Source: JAWLCG01 sp041687295 (GTDB taxonomy: Bacteria > Planctomycetota > Phycisphaerae > SM23-33 > FEN-1343). From it: DNA of 11,660 bases. Positions 6,352-11,660 of this stretch are shown in pieces. Position numbers and translations under genes: made by a program. Under the pieces are notes generated by a model. The model had not been told where the DNA came from. It worked only from the letters and a program-made list of their open reading frames with translations, and searched no databases. The DNA is taken from contig JAWLCG010000136.1 of assembly GCA_041687295.1 (NCBI GenBank), positions 1-11,660 on the forward strand. The letters run 5' to 3'. The first letter of the stretch is position 1, and every line of letters starts with the position of its first letter.

Positions 6352-6911
6352 CGCTCTTCCTGCAGGGGTTCGCGTCGGCTGCGGCGCCCCAGCAGTGCGA
6401 TCAGCAGCGCCACCGACAGCAGCAGCGACGCCGAGGCCGAGATCAGCCAGGCGTAGTCCCGCCAGTGACGCCCCTGGGCCTGCTCCACCAGTCGCTGGCG
6501 GTCCAGTTGGTCCCAGTAGTCCGCACCGTCGTGCTGCACGGAGTAGGGCTCGATGCCGTGCGCCGGCGCGTCCGCTGGCCGGGGCGGCACGGTCCAGCTC
6601 CACAGGCCCAGCGCCACCGTCAGCGAGGCCGCCAGGGCCCAGGCGACCGCCAGGGGCCGCACGGTTCGGCGGGCCCGGCGGGCGGTGGCCGACCGGGCGG
6701 GGCCCGTCAGCTCGGCCAGCCATCGGCGGGCGTCGGCGTCCTGGGCGATCTGCGAGAGCAGCCGCTGCCGATCAGCCTTGCCCAACTCATCCGCCCGGCC
6801 CTCGGCCAACAGGGCCAGATGCTCCGGGTCGATCGCGTCGAGCTGTGCCGGGCCGGCCATCGCGCGCCGCATCAGGGCGACCATCGCCGTCCGTGTCATC
6901 GTATCGCTCAT
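6348..6911 (-). CDS. Two-TM protein, candidate anti-sigma factor
   Basis: This 187-residue protein is translationally coupled to the sigma gene by an ATGA overlap, with GGGAG seven bases before the ATG. The cytoplasmic N-terminal part (1-84) contains IDPEHLALLAEGRADELGKA, then RQRLLSQIAQDADARRWLAEL. This layout recalls the short helical N-terminus of anti-sigma and FecR-type proteins, but it lacks the zinc-binding HxxxCxxC motif. TM1 spans about 85-106. A periplasmic loop (107-153), rich in Asp, Gln and aromatic residues, follows, then TM2 (about 154-175) and a short Arg-rich tail. Position directly after a sigma factor and directly before a periplasm-facing protease supports an anti-sigma role. 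Sequence evidence alone is weak, and it could be a structural membrane partner instead. Confidence 0.7.
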   Translation of the reverse strand: MSDTMTRTAMVALMRRAMAGPAQLDAIDPEHLALLAEGRADELGKADRQRLLSQIAQDADARRWLAELTGPARSATARRARRTVRPLAVAWALAASLTVALGLWSWTVPPRPADAPAHGIEPYSVQHDGADYWDQLDRQRLVEQAQGRHWRDYAWLISASASLLLSVALLIALLGRRSRREPLQEER

Positions 6912-7741
6912 GTTCGGGCTCCCTCGGCCATCGCAGCGGGCGGAGTCGCAGGGGTCTGCTCGCCGCCCTCCCAGCACGACTGCCACACGGCCCCCCACAC
7001 GGCCGACAGGGCCGGCGTCCACTCCACCCCCGCCTGCCGCACCACCGTCTGCCGCAGCCAATCGATCGCCGCCGCGAGCTGCCGGCTGCTCTTGGACTCC
7101 GACCAGCCCAGCATCGCCCCGGCCTGCTTCTGGCTCATTCCCTGGGCGTAGACCATGACCAGCAGGAACCGCCGCTCCGCGGAGAGCTGCCCGAAGGCCG
7201 TCGTCAGGGCCGTCTCCAACCGCCGGGCCATCTGATGCTCGTGGTGCAGCTGGTCGGGCGTGGCGGCGCGGACGTCGGCGAGGGGGACCTCCTCGACGCT
7301 CAGGAGCGGGCCCTGCACCGTCAGGCGCCGCGACCGCTGGATGGCCAGCCGACGGGCGATCGTGATGAGGTAGTTGACCAGCTTCACCAGCCCGCGGTAG
7401 CGGTGGATGCGGGCACGGTGTCGGCCATCGGCCAGGGGTGGGCTGGCCGGGTCGGCCTCCATCATCCGCGTCAGCGTCTCGGCCCAGAGGTCCTCGACGG
7501 CGAAGTCGGCCGTCGCCTGCCGCAGCAGGACGCGCTGCACATCAGGGCCCAGCTCCGCCTCAAGCGTCTGCCAGGCGGAGCCCAGCCGATCGCCAGCCGC
7601 CCCGCCGAGGTAGAGATCCACGGGGAATCGGGGCCGCTCCGACCCGACGTGCGCGGCGTAGGCCTGCAGCGGCCAGTCAACCTGTCGCCACCGCTGGCAC
7701 GCTCGGGCGTACCATTGCCGCAATTGCTTACAGTGCCCCAT
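6908..7741 (-). CDS. ECF-like RNA polymerase sigma factor
   Basis: The 277-residue protein has the two essential sigma-70 regions. Region 2 lies at about 70-140 (ADFAVEDLWAETLTRMMEAD, then GLVKLVNYLITIARRLAIQ with basic RSRR). Region 4 lies at about 172-235, with the helix-turn-helix GMSQKQAGAMLGWSESKSSR. There is no region 3, as in ECF sigma factors, but the protein is longer than the usual ~190 residues. The extra parts are an N-terminal ~45 residues and a C-terminal tail with clustered Trp (WTPALSAVWGAVWQSCW). The Shine-Dalgarno is poor at the chosen ATG, so translation may depend on coupling or a different start. The gene follows the Pro-rich/coiled-coil gene by 20 bases and overlaps the candidate anti-sigma gene. 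It probably directs transcription of this operon and unknown targets. Confidence 0.85.
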   Translation of the reverse strand: MGHCKQLRQWYARACQRWRQVDWPLQAYAAHVGSERPRFPVDLYLGGAAGDRLGSAWQTLEAELGPDVQRVLLRQATADFAVEDLWAETLTRMMEADPASPPLADGRHRARIHRYRGLVKLVNYLITIARRLAIQRSRRLTVQGPLLSVEEVPLADVRAATPDQLHHEHQMARRLETALTTAFGQLSAERRFLLVMVYAQGMSQKQAGAMLGWSESKSSRQLAAAIDWLRQTVVRQAGVEWTPALSAVWGAVWQSCWEGGEQTPATPPAAMAEGART

Positions 7742-7761
7742 GCGTCCAGAGTACCCCACAG

Positions 7762-8151
7762 TCAGGGGACCGGCAAGGCCCCGTCGGGCTCGGCCGAGGG
7801 GGCGGCCCGCTCCGCCAGGCGCCGGTTGAGCCGCTGCATCGCGGCGGCCACACGTTGCAGATCGCCGGCCATCTGCTGGCACCCGACGGCCAGGCGTGCC
7901 GCCGAGTCTTCGTCCTCGGGGGCCGGGGCCGTGTCAGTCATCGCCGGCGCCGCCTCGTCCAGGGACGGGGCCTGCCACGGCTGACTGGTCGCCATCACGG
8001 GCTCCGGGCGCGGGGGCACCGCCGGCGGGACGATGGCCGATGCGGGCCTGGTGGAGGGCGGCGGCGACGCGTTTCCATACGTGCAGAGCGTCCACAGCGT
8101 GCCGCCGACGCCGAGGGCCAGGGCCAACGCCATAAGAGAGAAGGTGCGCAT
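7762..8151 (-). CDS. Membrane-anchored Pro-rich protein with C-terminal coiled coil
   Basis: This 129-residue protein starts three bases after the stop of the TonB-like gene, with GGAG eight bases upstream. Residues 4-24 form a hydrophobic helix (FSLMALALALGVGGTLWTL). Next come a Pro/Ser/Ala-rich linker (29-80) and a helical C-terminal segment (about 84-115, ARLAVGCQQMAGDLQRV then AAAMQRLNRRLAER) with coiled-coil spacing. I recognise no family. The shape, an inner-membrane anchor with an extended spacer and a terminal coiled coil, suits a periplasm-spanning connector. Its place between the TonB-like gene and the sigma gene makes it a candidate link between the energy module and the regulatory module (inference). 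Confidence 0.75.
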   Translation of the reverse strand: MRTFSLMALALALGVGGTLWTLCTYGNASPPPSTRPASAIVPPAVPPRPEPVMATSQPWQAPSLDEAAPAMTDTAPAPEDEDSAARLAVGCQQMAGDLQRVAAAMQRLNRRLAERAAPSAEPDGALPVP

Positions 8152-8154
8152 GGG

Positions 8155-8847
8155 TCAATCTCCGGTGGATTGAACATGGGTAACCCGGAACACCAGGCCG
8201 TCGACCTCCAGACAGAACCGTCCGCCGATGGCCTGGACCTGTCCGGAAGCCAGGCCCCGAGCGGCGAGGGCCTGCCGGGCCGCCTGGTCGATCTGGCGGT
8301 CCAGCCGGGCGGGCATGAGCACGGCCAGCCCTCCGCCGTCGTGCTCGACGCCGGCGAAGGCGGGCACCCGCTCGACCACCCGCAGCCGATTGGAGTAGCG
8401 CTCCTCGGGTTCCAGGCCCAGTGGAACGGCCTGCCAGCGGCCATCGCGGAAGACCAGCTCATTGCGGATCCGTTGGTCGGCCCCCAGCACGACCAGCTTC
8501 ATGCCGCCGGCCTCCATCACACGGCGTCCGTCGGCGGGGCTGCCCCAGTCGATCCGGATCGGCGGATGGGACTCACCCTCGCGCTGGCCCGCCAGGTCGC
8601 CGTCGGGCTCCGGCGCCGGCGCGGGCCGATGACGGGCCTCCAGGTCGACCGGCGGGGACGCGGGTGGCGGCGGCTCGGCTTGCACGGGCGCGGGGGCCGG
8701 CTCGGATGGCCGGGCCAACGGCACGACCTCGACCTCGGCCGACGCCGGCACGGCCTGGGCTATCGGAAAGGCAGTCGGCCCCCACAGCAGCCAGACGTGC
8801 ACCACCAGCGAGACCACCAACCCCAGGATGAAGGCTCCGCGCGACAT
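8155..8847 (-). CDS. TonB/TolA-like energy-transducing protein with unusual C-terminal domain
   Basis: An excellent ribosome-binding site (AAGGAGG, about 8-9 bases before the ATG) lies just upstream, and the gene starts two bases after the ExbD-like stop. The N-terminal TM helix (5-23) contains SLVVH, matching the SxxxH motif that TonB uses to contact ExbB-ExbD. A Pro/Ala/Glu-rich spacer (about 46-96) follows, as in TonB and TolA. The C-terminal 130 residues (RIDWGSPADGRRVMEAGG to the end) do not show the typical TonB C-terminal motif. They read as an alpha/beta fold with GMKLVVLGADQ, GGGLAVLMPARLDRQIDQ and GGRFCLEVDGLVFRV. It may therefore act on a periplasmic partner other than a TonB-dependent receptor. 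Confidence 0.75.
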   Translation of the reverse strand: MSRGAFILGLVVSLVVHVWLLWGPTAFPIAQAVPASAEVEVVPLARPSEPAPAPVQAEPPPPASPPVDLEARHRPAPAPEPDGDLAGQREGESHPPIRIDWGSPADGRRVMEAGGMKLVVLGADQRIRNELVFRDGRWQAVPLGLEPEERYSNRLRVVERVPAFAGVEHDGGGLAVLMPARLDRQIDQAARQALAARGLASGQVQAIGGRFCLEVDGLVFRVTHVQSTGD

Positions 8848-8849
8848 GG

Positions 8850-9239
8850 TCAGCGTCCTCCTTCGGGCCGATCCGGCTGGGCCCCCAGCTGCACCCGCCG
8901 GCCCCGCTGGTGCAGCTCGCTCCAGGCCTGCATGACGCGGTGGTGGCGGATGCCCTCCTCGGCCGCCACCAGCAGCACGACCTGCCCCGGCGGCAGGGCG
9001 GCGTGCAGGGCGTCGGCGTCGGCGAACTCTCGGCCGTCCCCGTCGGGCCTCGCCAGGGCCAGGTGGCCCTCCGCGACGGCCACCAGGGCCGTCCCGTCGA
9101 GGCGGACGTCGCTGAGCCCCCCGCCGGCGATCCGGGCCGGGGCCGACTCCATCGCGCCGATCGGCAGCGATTGGCTCAGCAGCACGATGGTGCCGCAGAG
9201 CAGGATGAACAGCAGGTCGATGAAGCTGCGCGTCAGCAC
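8850..9239 (-). CDS. ExbD/TolR-like protein
   Basis: The gene starts at GTG, overlapping the ExbB-like stop by seven bases, with AGGA upstream. The single N-terminal TM helix (about 5-24) reads FIDLLFILLCGTIVLLSQ. Asp8 sits where ExbD and TolR carry their proton-carrying aspartate. The cytoplasmic tail is only a few residues, shorter than usual. The periplasmic part (30-129) ends in a helical and strand pattern (ALPPGQVVLLVAAEEGIRHH, then VMQAWSELHQRG) that matches the usual ExbD C-terminal arrangement, where a helix follows the penultimate strand. The product should pair with the ExbB-like and TonB-like proteins to use the proton motive force. Confidence 0.82.
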   Translation of the reverse strand: MLTRSFIDLLFILLCGTIVLLSQSLPIGAMESAPARIAGGGLSDVRLDGTALVAVAEGHLALARPDGDGREFADADALHAALPPGQVVLLVAAEEGIRHHRVMQAWSELHQRGRRVQLGAQPDRPEGGR

Positions 9240-9637
9240 GGCTCGCCGTCCTGCCCGCCGGCCAGGGCGTCCAGCACGTGCCGGGCCACCAGGGCCGTGA
9301 TGGCCACCGCCAGCCCGGCGACCGTCGTGAAGCAGGCCACCGCCAGGCCCGCCCCGGCCGACTCGGCGGTGATGCGCCCGCCGGTCAGGCCGAAACTCTG
9401 TACCACGCCGATGACCGTGCCGAGCAGGCCGAGGCTGGGGGGCACCTCCTCAAAGAACACCAGGGCCCGCCGGTGCCACAGCAGCCGGCGCCGAGGCACC
9501 GGCCGCCGCAGCATCCAGCGACGGACCCCCACCGTCCAGAACCGCTCGATCAGCACCGCCAGCAGCCCGGCCGAGCACGCCATCAGGGGCCACATCATCG
9601 CCCCGCCCTGCCGCACGTAGTCCTGCAGGCCGCTCAC
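9233..9637 (-). CDS. Minimal MotA/TolQ/ExbB-family proton channel
   Basis: This 134-residue protein starts at GTG in a GTGA overlap with the preceding gene. It has three predicted TM helices: about 12-31, 68-83 and 97-118. The family signature PPSLGLLGTVIGVVQSF (66-82) and the last-helix motif AVACFTTVAGLAVAITALVA are both present, including Thr74 and Thr104/105 in the pore-lining positions. The family is typically over 200 residues. Here the cytoplasmic loop between TM1 and TM2 is reduced to about 35 basic residues (WMLRRPVPRRRLLWHRR). It is a compact channel rather than a truncated gene, because both ends are intact and the reading frame is coupled on both sides. It should form the stator with the ExbD-like protein. 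Confidence 0.87.
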   Translation of the reverse strand: MSGLQDYVRQGGAMMWPLMACSAGLLAVLIERFWTVGVRRWMLRRPVPRRRLLWHRRALVFFEEVPPSLGLLGTVIGVVQSFGLTGGRITAESAGAGLAVACFTTVAGLAVAITALVARHVLDALAGGQDGEPC

Positions 9638-10077
9638 GAGGGGCCCCCGGCCAGGAAGCCGCTGTAGTCGATCTGGCGGAGCATCCGCAGGGTCCGGTCG
9701 CGCAGCAGCGGCAGCGTCCGCTGCCGCCCGCGCTCGAACTCGTTGCCGGCTGGGCCCTCCGCCTCGCCCGCGCGGGCGCCGGCCGGCTGGGGCAGCGGCG
9801 GCAGGGCGAACTCATGCCGCATCGCCAGGGTCTCCAGGCGCAGCTGAAGCAGGTCGAGCCGGTCCTGCACGCTCATCTGCTCGGCGTGCACAGTGGCCGC
9901 CTCCCGCCCGGCGGTGAGTGCCTCGGCCGCCTGGCGGTCGAGCTGCTCGAGCTGGGTGTGCAGCTGGTTGCGCTGCTGCACGAGCCGGTAGAACTCCTTG
10001 CGCGGGCTCTGCTCGGCCCGGGCCACCGTGCACAGGGCGCCGACAGCGAGAACGACGGCAATGGCTGAACGAGTCAT
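9634..10077 (-). CDS. Exported coiled-coil protein, 147 residues
   Basis: The start ATG overlaps the stop of the 331-residue protein gene (ATGA). A signal peptide (1-21, MTRSAIAVVLAVGALCTV ending ARA) precedes a long helical region (about 26-88), beginning KEFYRLVQQRNQLHTQLEQ with regular Leu spacing. A Pro/Gly/Glu-rich hinge (about 92-112) and a short helical end (RTLPLLRDRTLRMLRQIDY) follow. No enzyme motif is seen. Being coupled to the ExbB-like gene, it may act as a periplasmic partner of the channel, in the manner of the coiled-coil CpoB/YbgF of Tol systems, although I see no specific homology. Confidence 0.78.
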   Translation of the reverse strand: MTRSAIAVVLAVGALCTVARAEQSPRKEFYRLVQQRNQLHTQLEQLDRQAAEALTAGREAATVHAEQMSVQDRLDLLQLRLETLAMRHEFALPPLPQPAGARAGEAEGPAGNEFERGRQRTLPLLRDRTLRMLRQIDYSGFLAGGPS

Positions 10078-11069
10078 GGCTGCTTCGCTCCTTCCTGTCC
10101 GAGTCGGTCCAGTCGGCCCGCCAGTTCGGCGTCCACCTGCGTGGCCACCAGCGGCGAGCCCTCGGCCTGGCCGACCGCCTGGACGGCGTCCACCTCGGCC
10201 TCCAGGTCGAGCATGCGGACCTGGAGGGTCTGCTCGATCTGCGTGTTGAACTGCCCCAGCTGCTGCTGCAGCGCTGTCATGTCCTGGGCCAGCCCCGCCA
10301 GTCCCTCACCCGCCTGGCCGAGGCCCTGCACGGTCCGCAGCATCTTCTGGGCGCCGTCGACGGTACGGATCAGCTCGCGGTAGTCGCGGAGGTTGGCGGC
10401 GGTGGACTCGAACTGGGCGAAGAGCACCTCGGTGCCCATCAGCAGCTGCTGGTGGGCCAGGGCCGCGTCGTCGAGGACCCGCAGGACGCTGCGCCACAGC
10501 TTGCGCTGGTCGGGGGAGAGCTGGCGCTGCATCATGCGGATCTGCGCGAGCTGCCGGATCGTGCGGTAGTGGGCCACCAGGCGCTGCTTGCGGTGCGGGT
10601 CGGCCTCGGCGGCGATGCGCTGGGCAATGCCGTCCAGCAGGGCCTCATACCGAGCATCCAGCTTGCCCTCGGTGTCGCCCCCTGAAGCCTCCACCGCCTG
10701 GGCCAGCCGGGTGCGAACCGCCCCGATCTGCTCGGCCAGGTAGTCCTGGCCCTCCCACATCGCGCCCAGGACGCGGTCACGCGCTGCCAGCACCCCCTCG
10801 ACCGCCCCGGCACAGAGCTCGACGGCCTCGTCGGCCCGCTCCTGGTCCAGCAGTGTCTCGGCCCGCTCGACGCTGCGGACGAACTCCTGGAGGCTGCCGC
10901 CCATCTCCTGCTGGAGCGGACTGAGAGAGGCCTCCAGCTCGACGACCACGTGCTCGAAGTCGTAGCCCTTGAAGGCGTCGTGGCCGCTGGGGCGCGTCGT
11001 CTGCCCGCCCACCTCGAGGGCTGAGCTGGCCAGGCAGATCAGAAGAACCACGGTTCTGCGCACGGTCAT
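10074..11069 (-). CDS. Exported helical (coiled-coil) protein, 331 residues
   Basis: The ATG overlaps the stop of the lipoprotein gene (ATGA), with GAGG seven bases upstream. The N-terminus (MTVRRTVVLLICLASSALEV, ending GGQ) is a signal peptide. The mature protein is nearly all alpha-helical and rich in Glu, Gln, Ala and Leu. It shows no catalytic signature, but has several long amphipathic helices: SLQEFVRSVERAETLLDQE, YRTIRQLAQIRMMQRQ and TALQQQLGQFNTQIEQ. It is not similar to any family I can name. In context it may be a periplasmic scaffold or sensor for the downstream energised complex. Base composition and codon use match the neighbours, so nothing suggests recent transfer. Confidence 0.78.
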   Translation of the reverse strand: MTVRRTVVLLICLASSALEVGGQTTRPSGHDAFKGYDFEHVVVELEASLSPLQQEMGGSLQEFVRSVERAETLLDQERADEAVELCAGAVEGVLAARDRVLGAMWEGQDYLAEQIGAVRTRLAQAVEASGGDTEGKLDARYEALLDGIAQRIAAEADPHRKQRLVAHYRTIRQLAQIRMMQRQLSPDQRKLWRSVLRVLDDAALAHQQLLMGTEVLFAQFESTAANLRDYRELIRTVDGAQKMLRTVQGLGQAGEGLAGLAQDMTALQQQLGQFNTQIEQTLQVRMLDLEAEVDAVQAVGQAEGSPLVATQVDAELAGRLDRLGQEGAKQP

Positions 11070-11470
11070 GGTGTCGCCTCCTCTGTCGCCGCGAGCATGG
11101 GCACCTCCAGCGAGAGGCTCTCCTGGGCCTGCCGGCGCACCTGTCGGTTCAACCGGGGGTCTTCGATGGCCGCCCACTGCCGGCTGGCCTGGTCGGCCTG
11201 GCCCTGCATCATGGCCTGGGCCCCCGCCGAGAGGCGCTGAAGGCCCTGGACCTGGCGCCGCTGCTCGTAGGTCTGTGCCTGCCCGGCCGCCCGTTCGATG
11301 TGGAGGTCAGCCTCGGTGAGATCGCCCGCCTGCAGCGCCTCGACCGACGCCGCCAGCGACTGATCGAAGCCCATCGTCGCCCGGGGGCTGGTGCACCCCC
11401 CCGCGCCGATCGCCAGCAGGACGAGCACCACGCCCGCCGCCGGCACCGTCCATCGCGTTCGCGCATCCAT
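11066..11470 (-). CDS. Lipoprotein, helical, first gene of the ten-gene cluster
   Basis: AAGGAG ends exactly at an upstream ATG (11476), and a second in-frame ATG lies six bases further (11470). The latter has ideal spacing, so I use it (134 residues). A hydrophobic stretch (9-22) ends in the lipobox-like AGGC with Cys26. The rest is helical and Gln/Ala-rich: SLAASVEALQAGDLTEADLH, then AAGQAQTYEQRRQVQGLQRL. It resembles a short repeat-type helical hairpin (TPR-like) but is too short to assign. It overlaps the next gene by four bases. As the first gene of the cluster it could be an outer-membrane or inner-membrane tether for the complex. Confidence 0.75.
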   Translation of the reverse strand: MDARTRWTVPAAGVVLVLLAIGAGGCTSPRATMGFDQSLAASVEALQAGDLTEADLHIERAAGQAQTYEQRRQVQGLQRLSAGAQAMMQGQADQASRQWAAIEDPRLNRQVRRQAQESLSLEVPMLAATEEATP

Positions 11471-11599
11471 CGGCATCTCCTTCCGCAGTAGGTTGGGTCG
11501 CGGAGCATCCGCACCTGTTCAGACCCGGACGCGGGGGAGACTTGCAGGGAGAAATCGAAAAAACGCGGGGGTTCTGGGCCGAGCTCACCCATCGGACGA
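11471..11599 (-). promoter_or_regulatory. Leader and probable promoter region of the ten-gene cluster
   Basis: This region must hold the promoter of the cluster unless transcription enters from outside the window. Read on the minus strand it contains a T-rich stretch (GCGTTTTTTCGATTTC, about 11551-11566) in otherwise GC-rich DNA. A 9-bp direct repeat ACGCGGGGG occurs at 11529-11537 and 11563-11571 (plus strand). TGAAC, similar to ECF -35 cores, occurs at about 11517-11521 on the minus strand, but no matching -10 element is clear. I therefore do not assign a promoter. Confidence 0.35.
11487..11520 (+). repeat. Diverged relative of the edge repeat
   Basis: The segment reads GTAGGTTGGGTCGCGGAG and resembles the opening of the edge repeat (GTAGGCTGGGGCGCAGCG). 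The two share the GTAGG-TGGG-CGC framework with substitutions. This suggests an older copy of the same dispersed element, now lying in the leader of the cluster. Confidence 0.35.
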
Positions 11600-11660
11600 A
11601 GGTGGGGCTTCGCTGACGCTGCGCCCCAGCCTACGAAGACGGCCCGCGCGTAGGCTGGGG
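11600..11660. repeat. Palindromic REP-like repeat with perfect 12-bp inverted repeat at window edge
   Basis: CCCCAGCCTACG (11624-11635) is the exact reverse complement of CGTAGGCTGGGG (11649-11660), with a 13-base loop. The right arm reaches the window edge, so the repeat may continue. Inside, a second stem is formed by GGGGC in 11601-11610 with GCCCC at about 11623-11627, enclosing TTCGCTGACGCTGC. Such GTAGGCTGGGG-type units look like dispersed palindromic repeats of planctomycete-like genomes (from memory). The number of copies in this genome is unknown. Confidence 0.65.

Noticed and set aside
954..9300. Long plus-strand open reading frames (for example 954-1814, 2041-3471, 3057-4658, 4966-6456, 6101-7984, 7438-9300)
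   Set aside because: They lie antisense to clear minus-strand genes, have low-complexity Arg/Gly/Pro/His-rich translations and lack domain motifs. Such antisense frames are expected in GC-rich DNA.

Overview
This is a very GC-rich bacterial window, and almost all coding capacity is on the minus strand. The protein types suggest a Gram-negative (diderm) bacterium, and a planctomycete, perhaps of the Phycisphaerae, is my best guess. That guess rests on the GC content, the CbiM N-terminus beginning Met-His-Met, the S8 peptidase with an NGIDDDGNG-type insert, the divergent ECF sigma factor and the intergenic palindromic repeats. No rRNA or marker gene is present, so the lineage is inference.

Layout. 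Positions 1-368 (+) hold the 3' end of a glycoside hydrolase family 43 gene. A convergent intergenic region (369-662) holds a terminator-like hairpin. Four minus-strand genes follow, read from high to low coordinates: an exported protein made of two tandem LPP20/FlgT-like repeats (3354-4397), a 45-residue lipoprotein (3190-3327), a FlgT-like exported protein with a C-terminal membrane anchor (1789-3042), and a CbiM-PDGLE fusion, the substrate-binding component of a cobalt/nickel ECF transporter (663-1766). The spacer at 3043-3189 carries two tandem palindromic repeat units. A 442-bp gene-free stretch (4398-4839) holds a large mirror-like inverted repeat.

From 11470 down to 4840 (-) lies a compact run of ten genes, mostly joined by ATGA or GTGA overlaps or gaps of a few bases. 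In order of transcription they encode: a lipoprotein, a large exported helical protein, a short exported coiled-coil protein, a minimal MotA/TolQ/ExbB-type channel, an ExbD/TolR-type protein, a TonB/TolA-like Pro-rich protein, a membrane-anchored Pro-rich/coiled-coil protein, an ECF-like sigma factor, a two-TM candidate anti-sigma factor and a membrane-anchored subtilisin-like (S8) protease. I infer one functional unit: an energised envelope complex linked to a sigma/anti-sigma/protease module. Substrate, signal and target genes cannot be read from the window. I consider this cluster the best candidate here for an undescribed system.

The right edge (11600-11660) contains palindromic REP-like repeats, including a perfect 12-bp inverted repeat. 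No tRNA, rRNA, CRISPR, IS element or transposase was seen.
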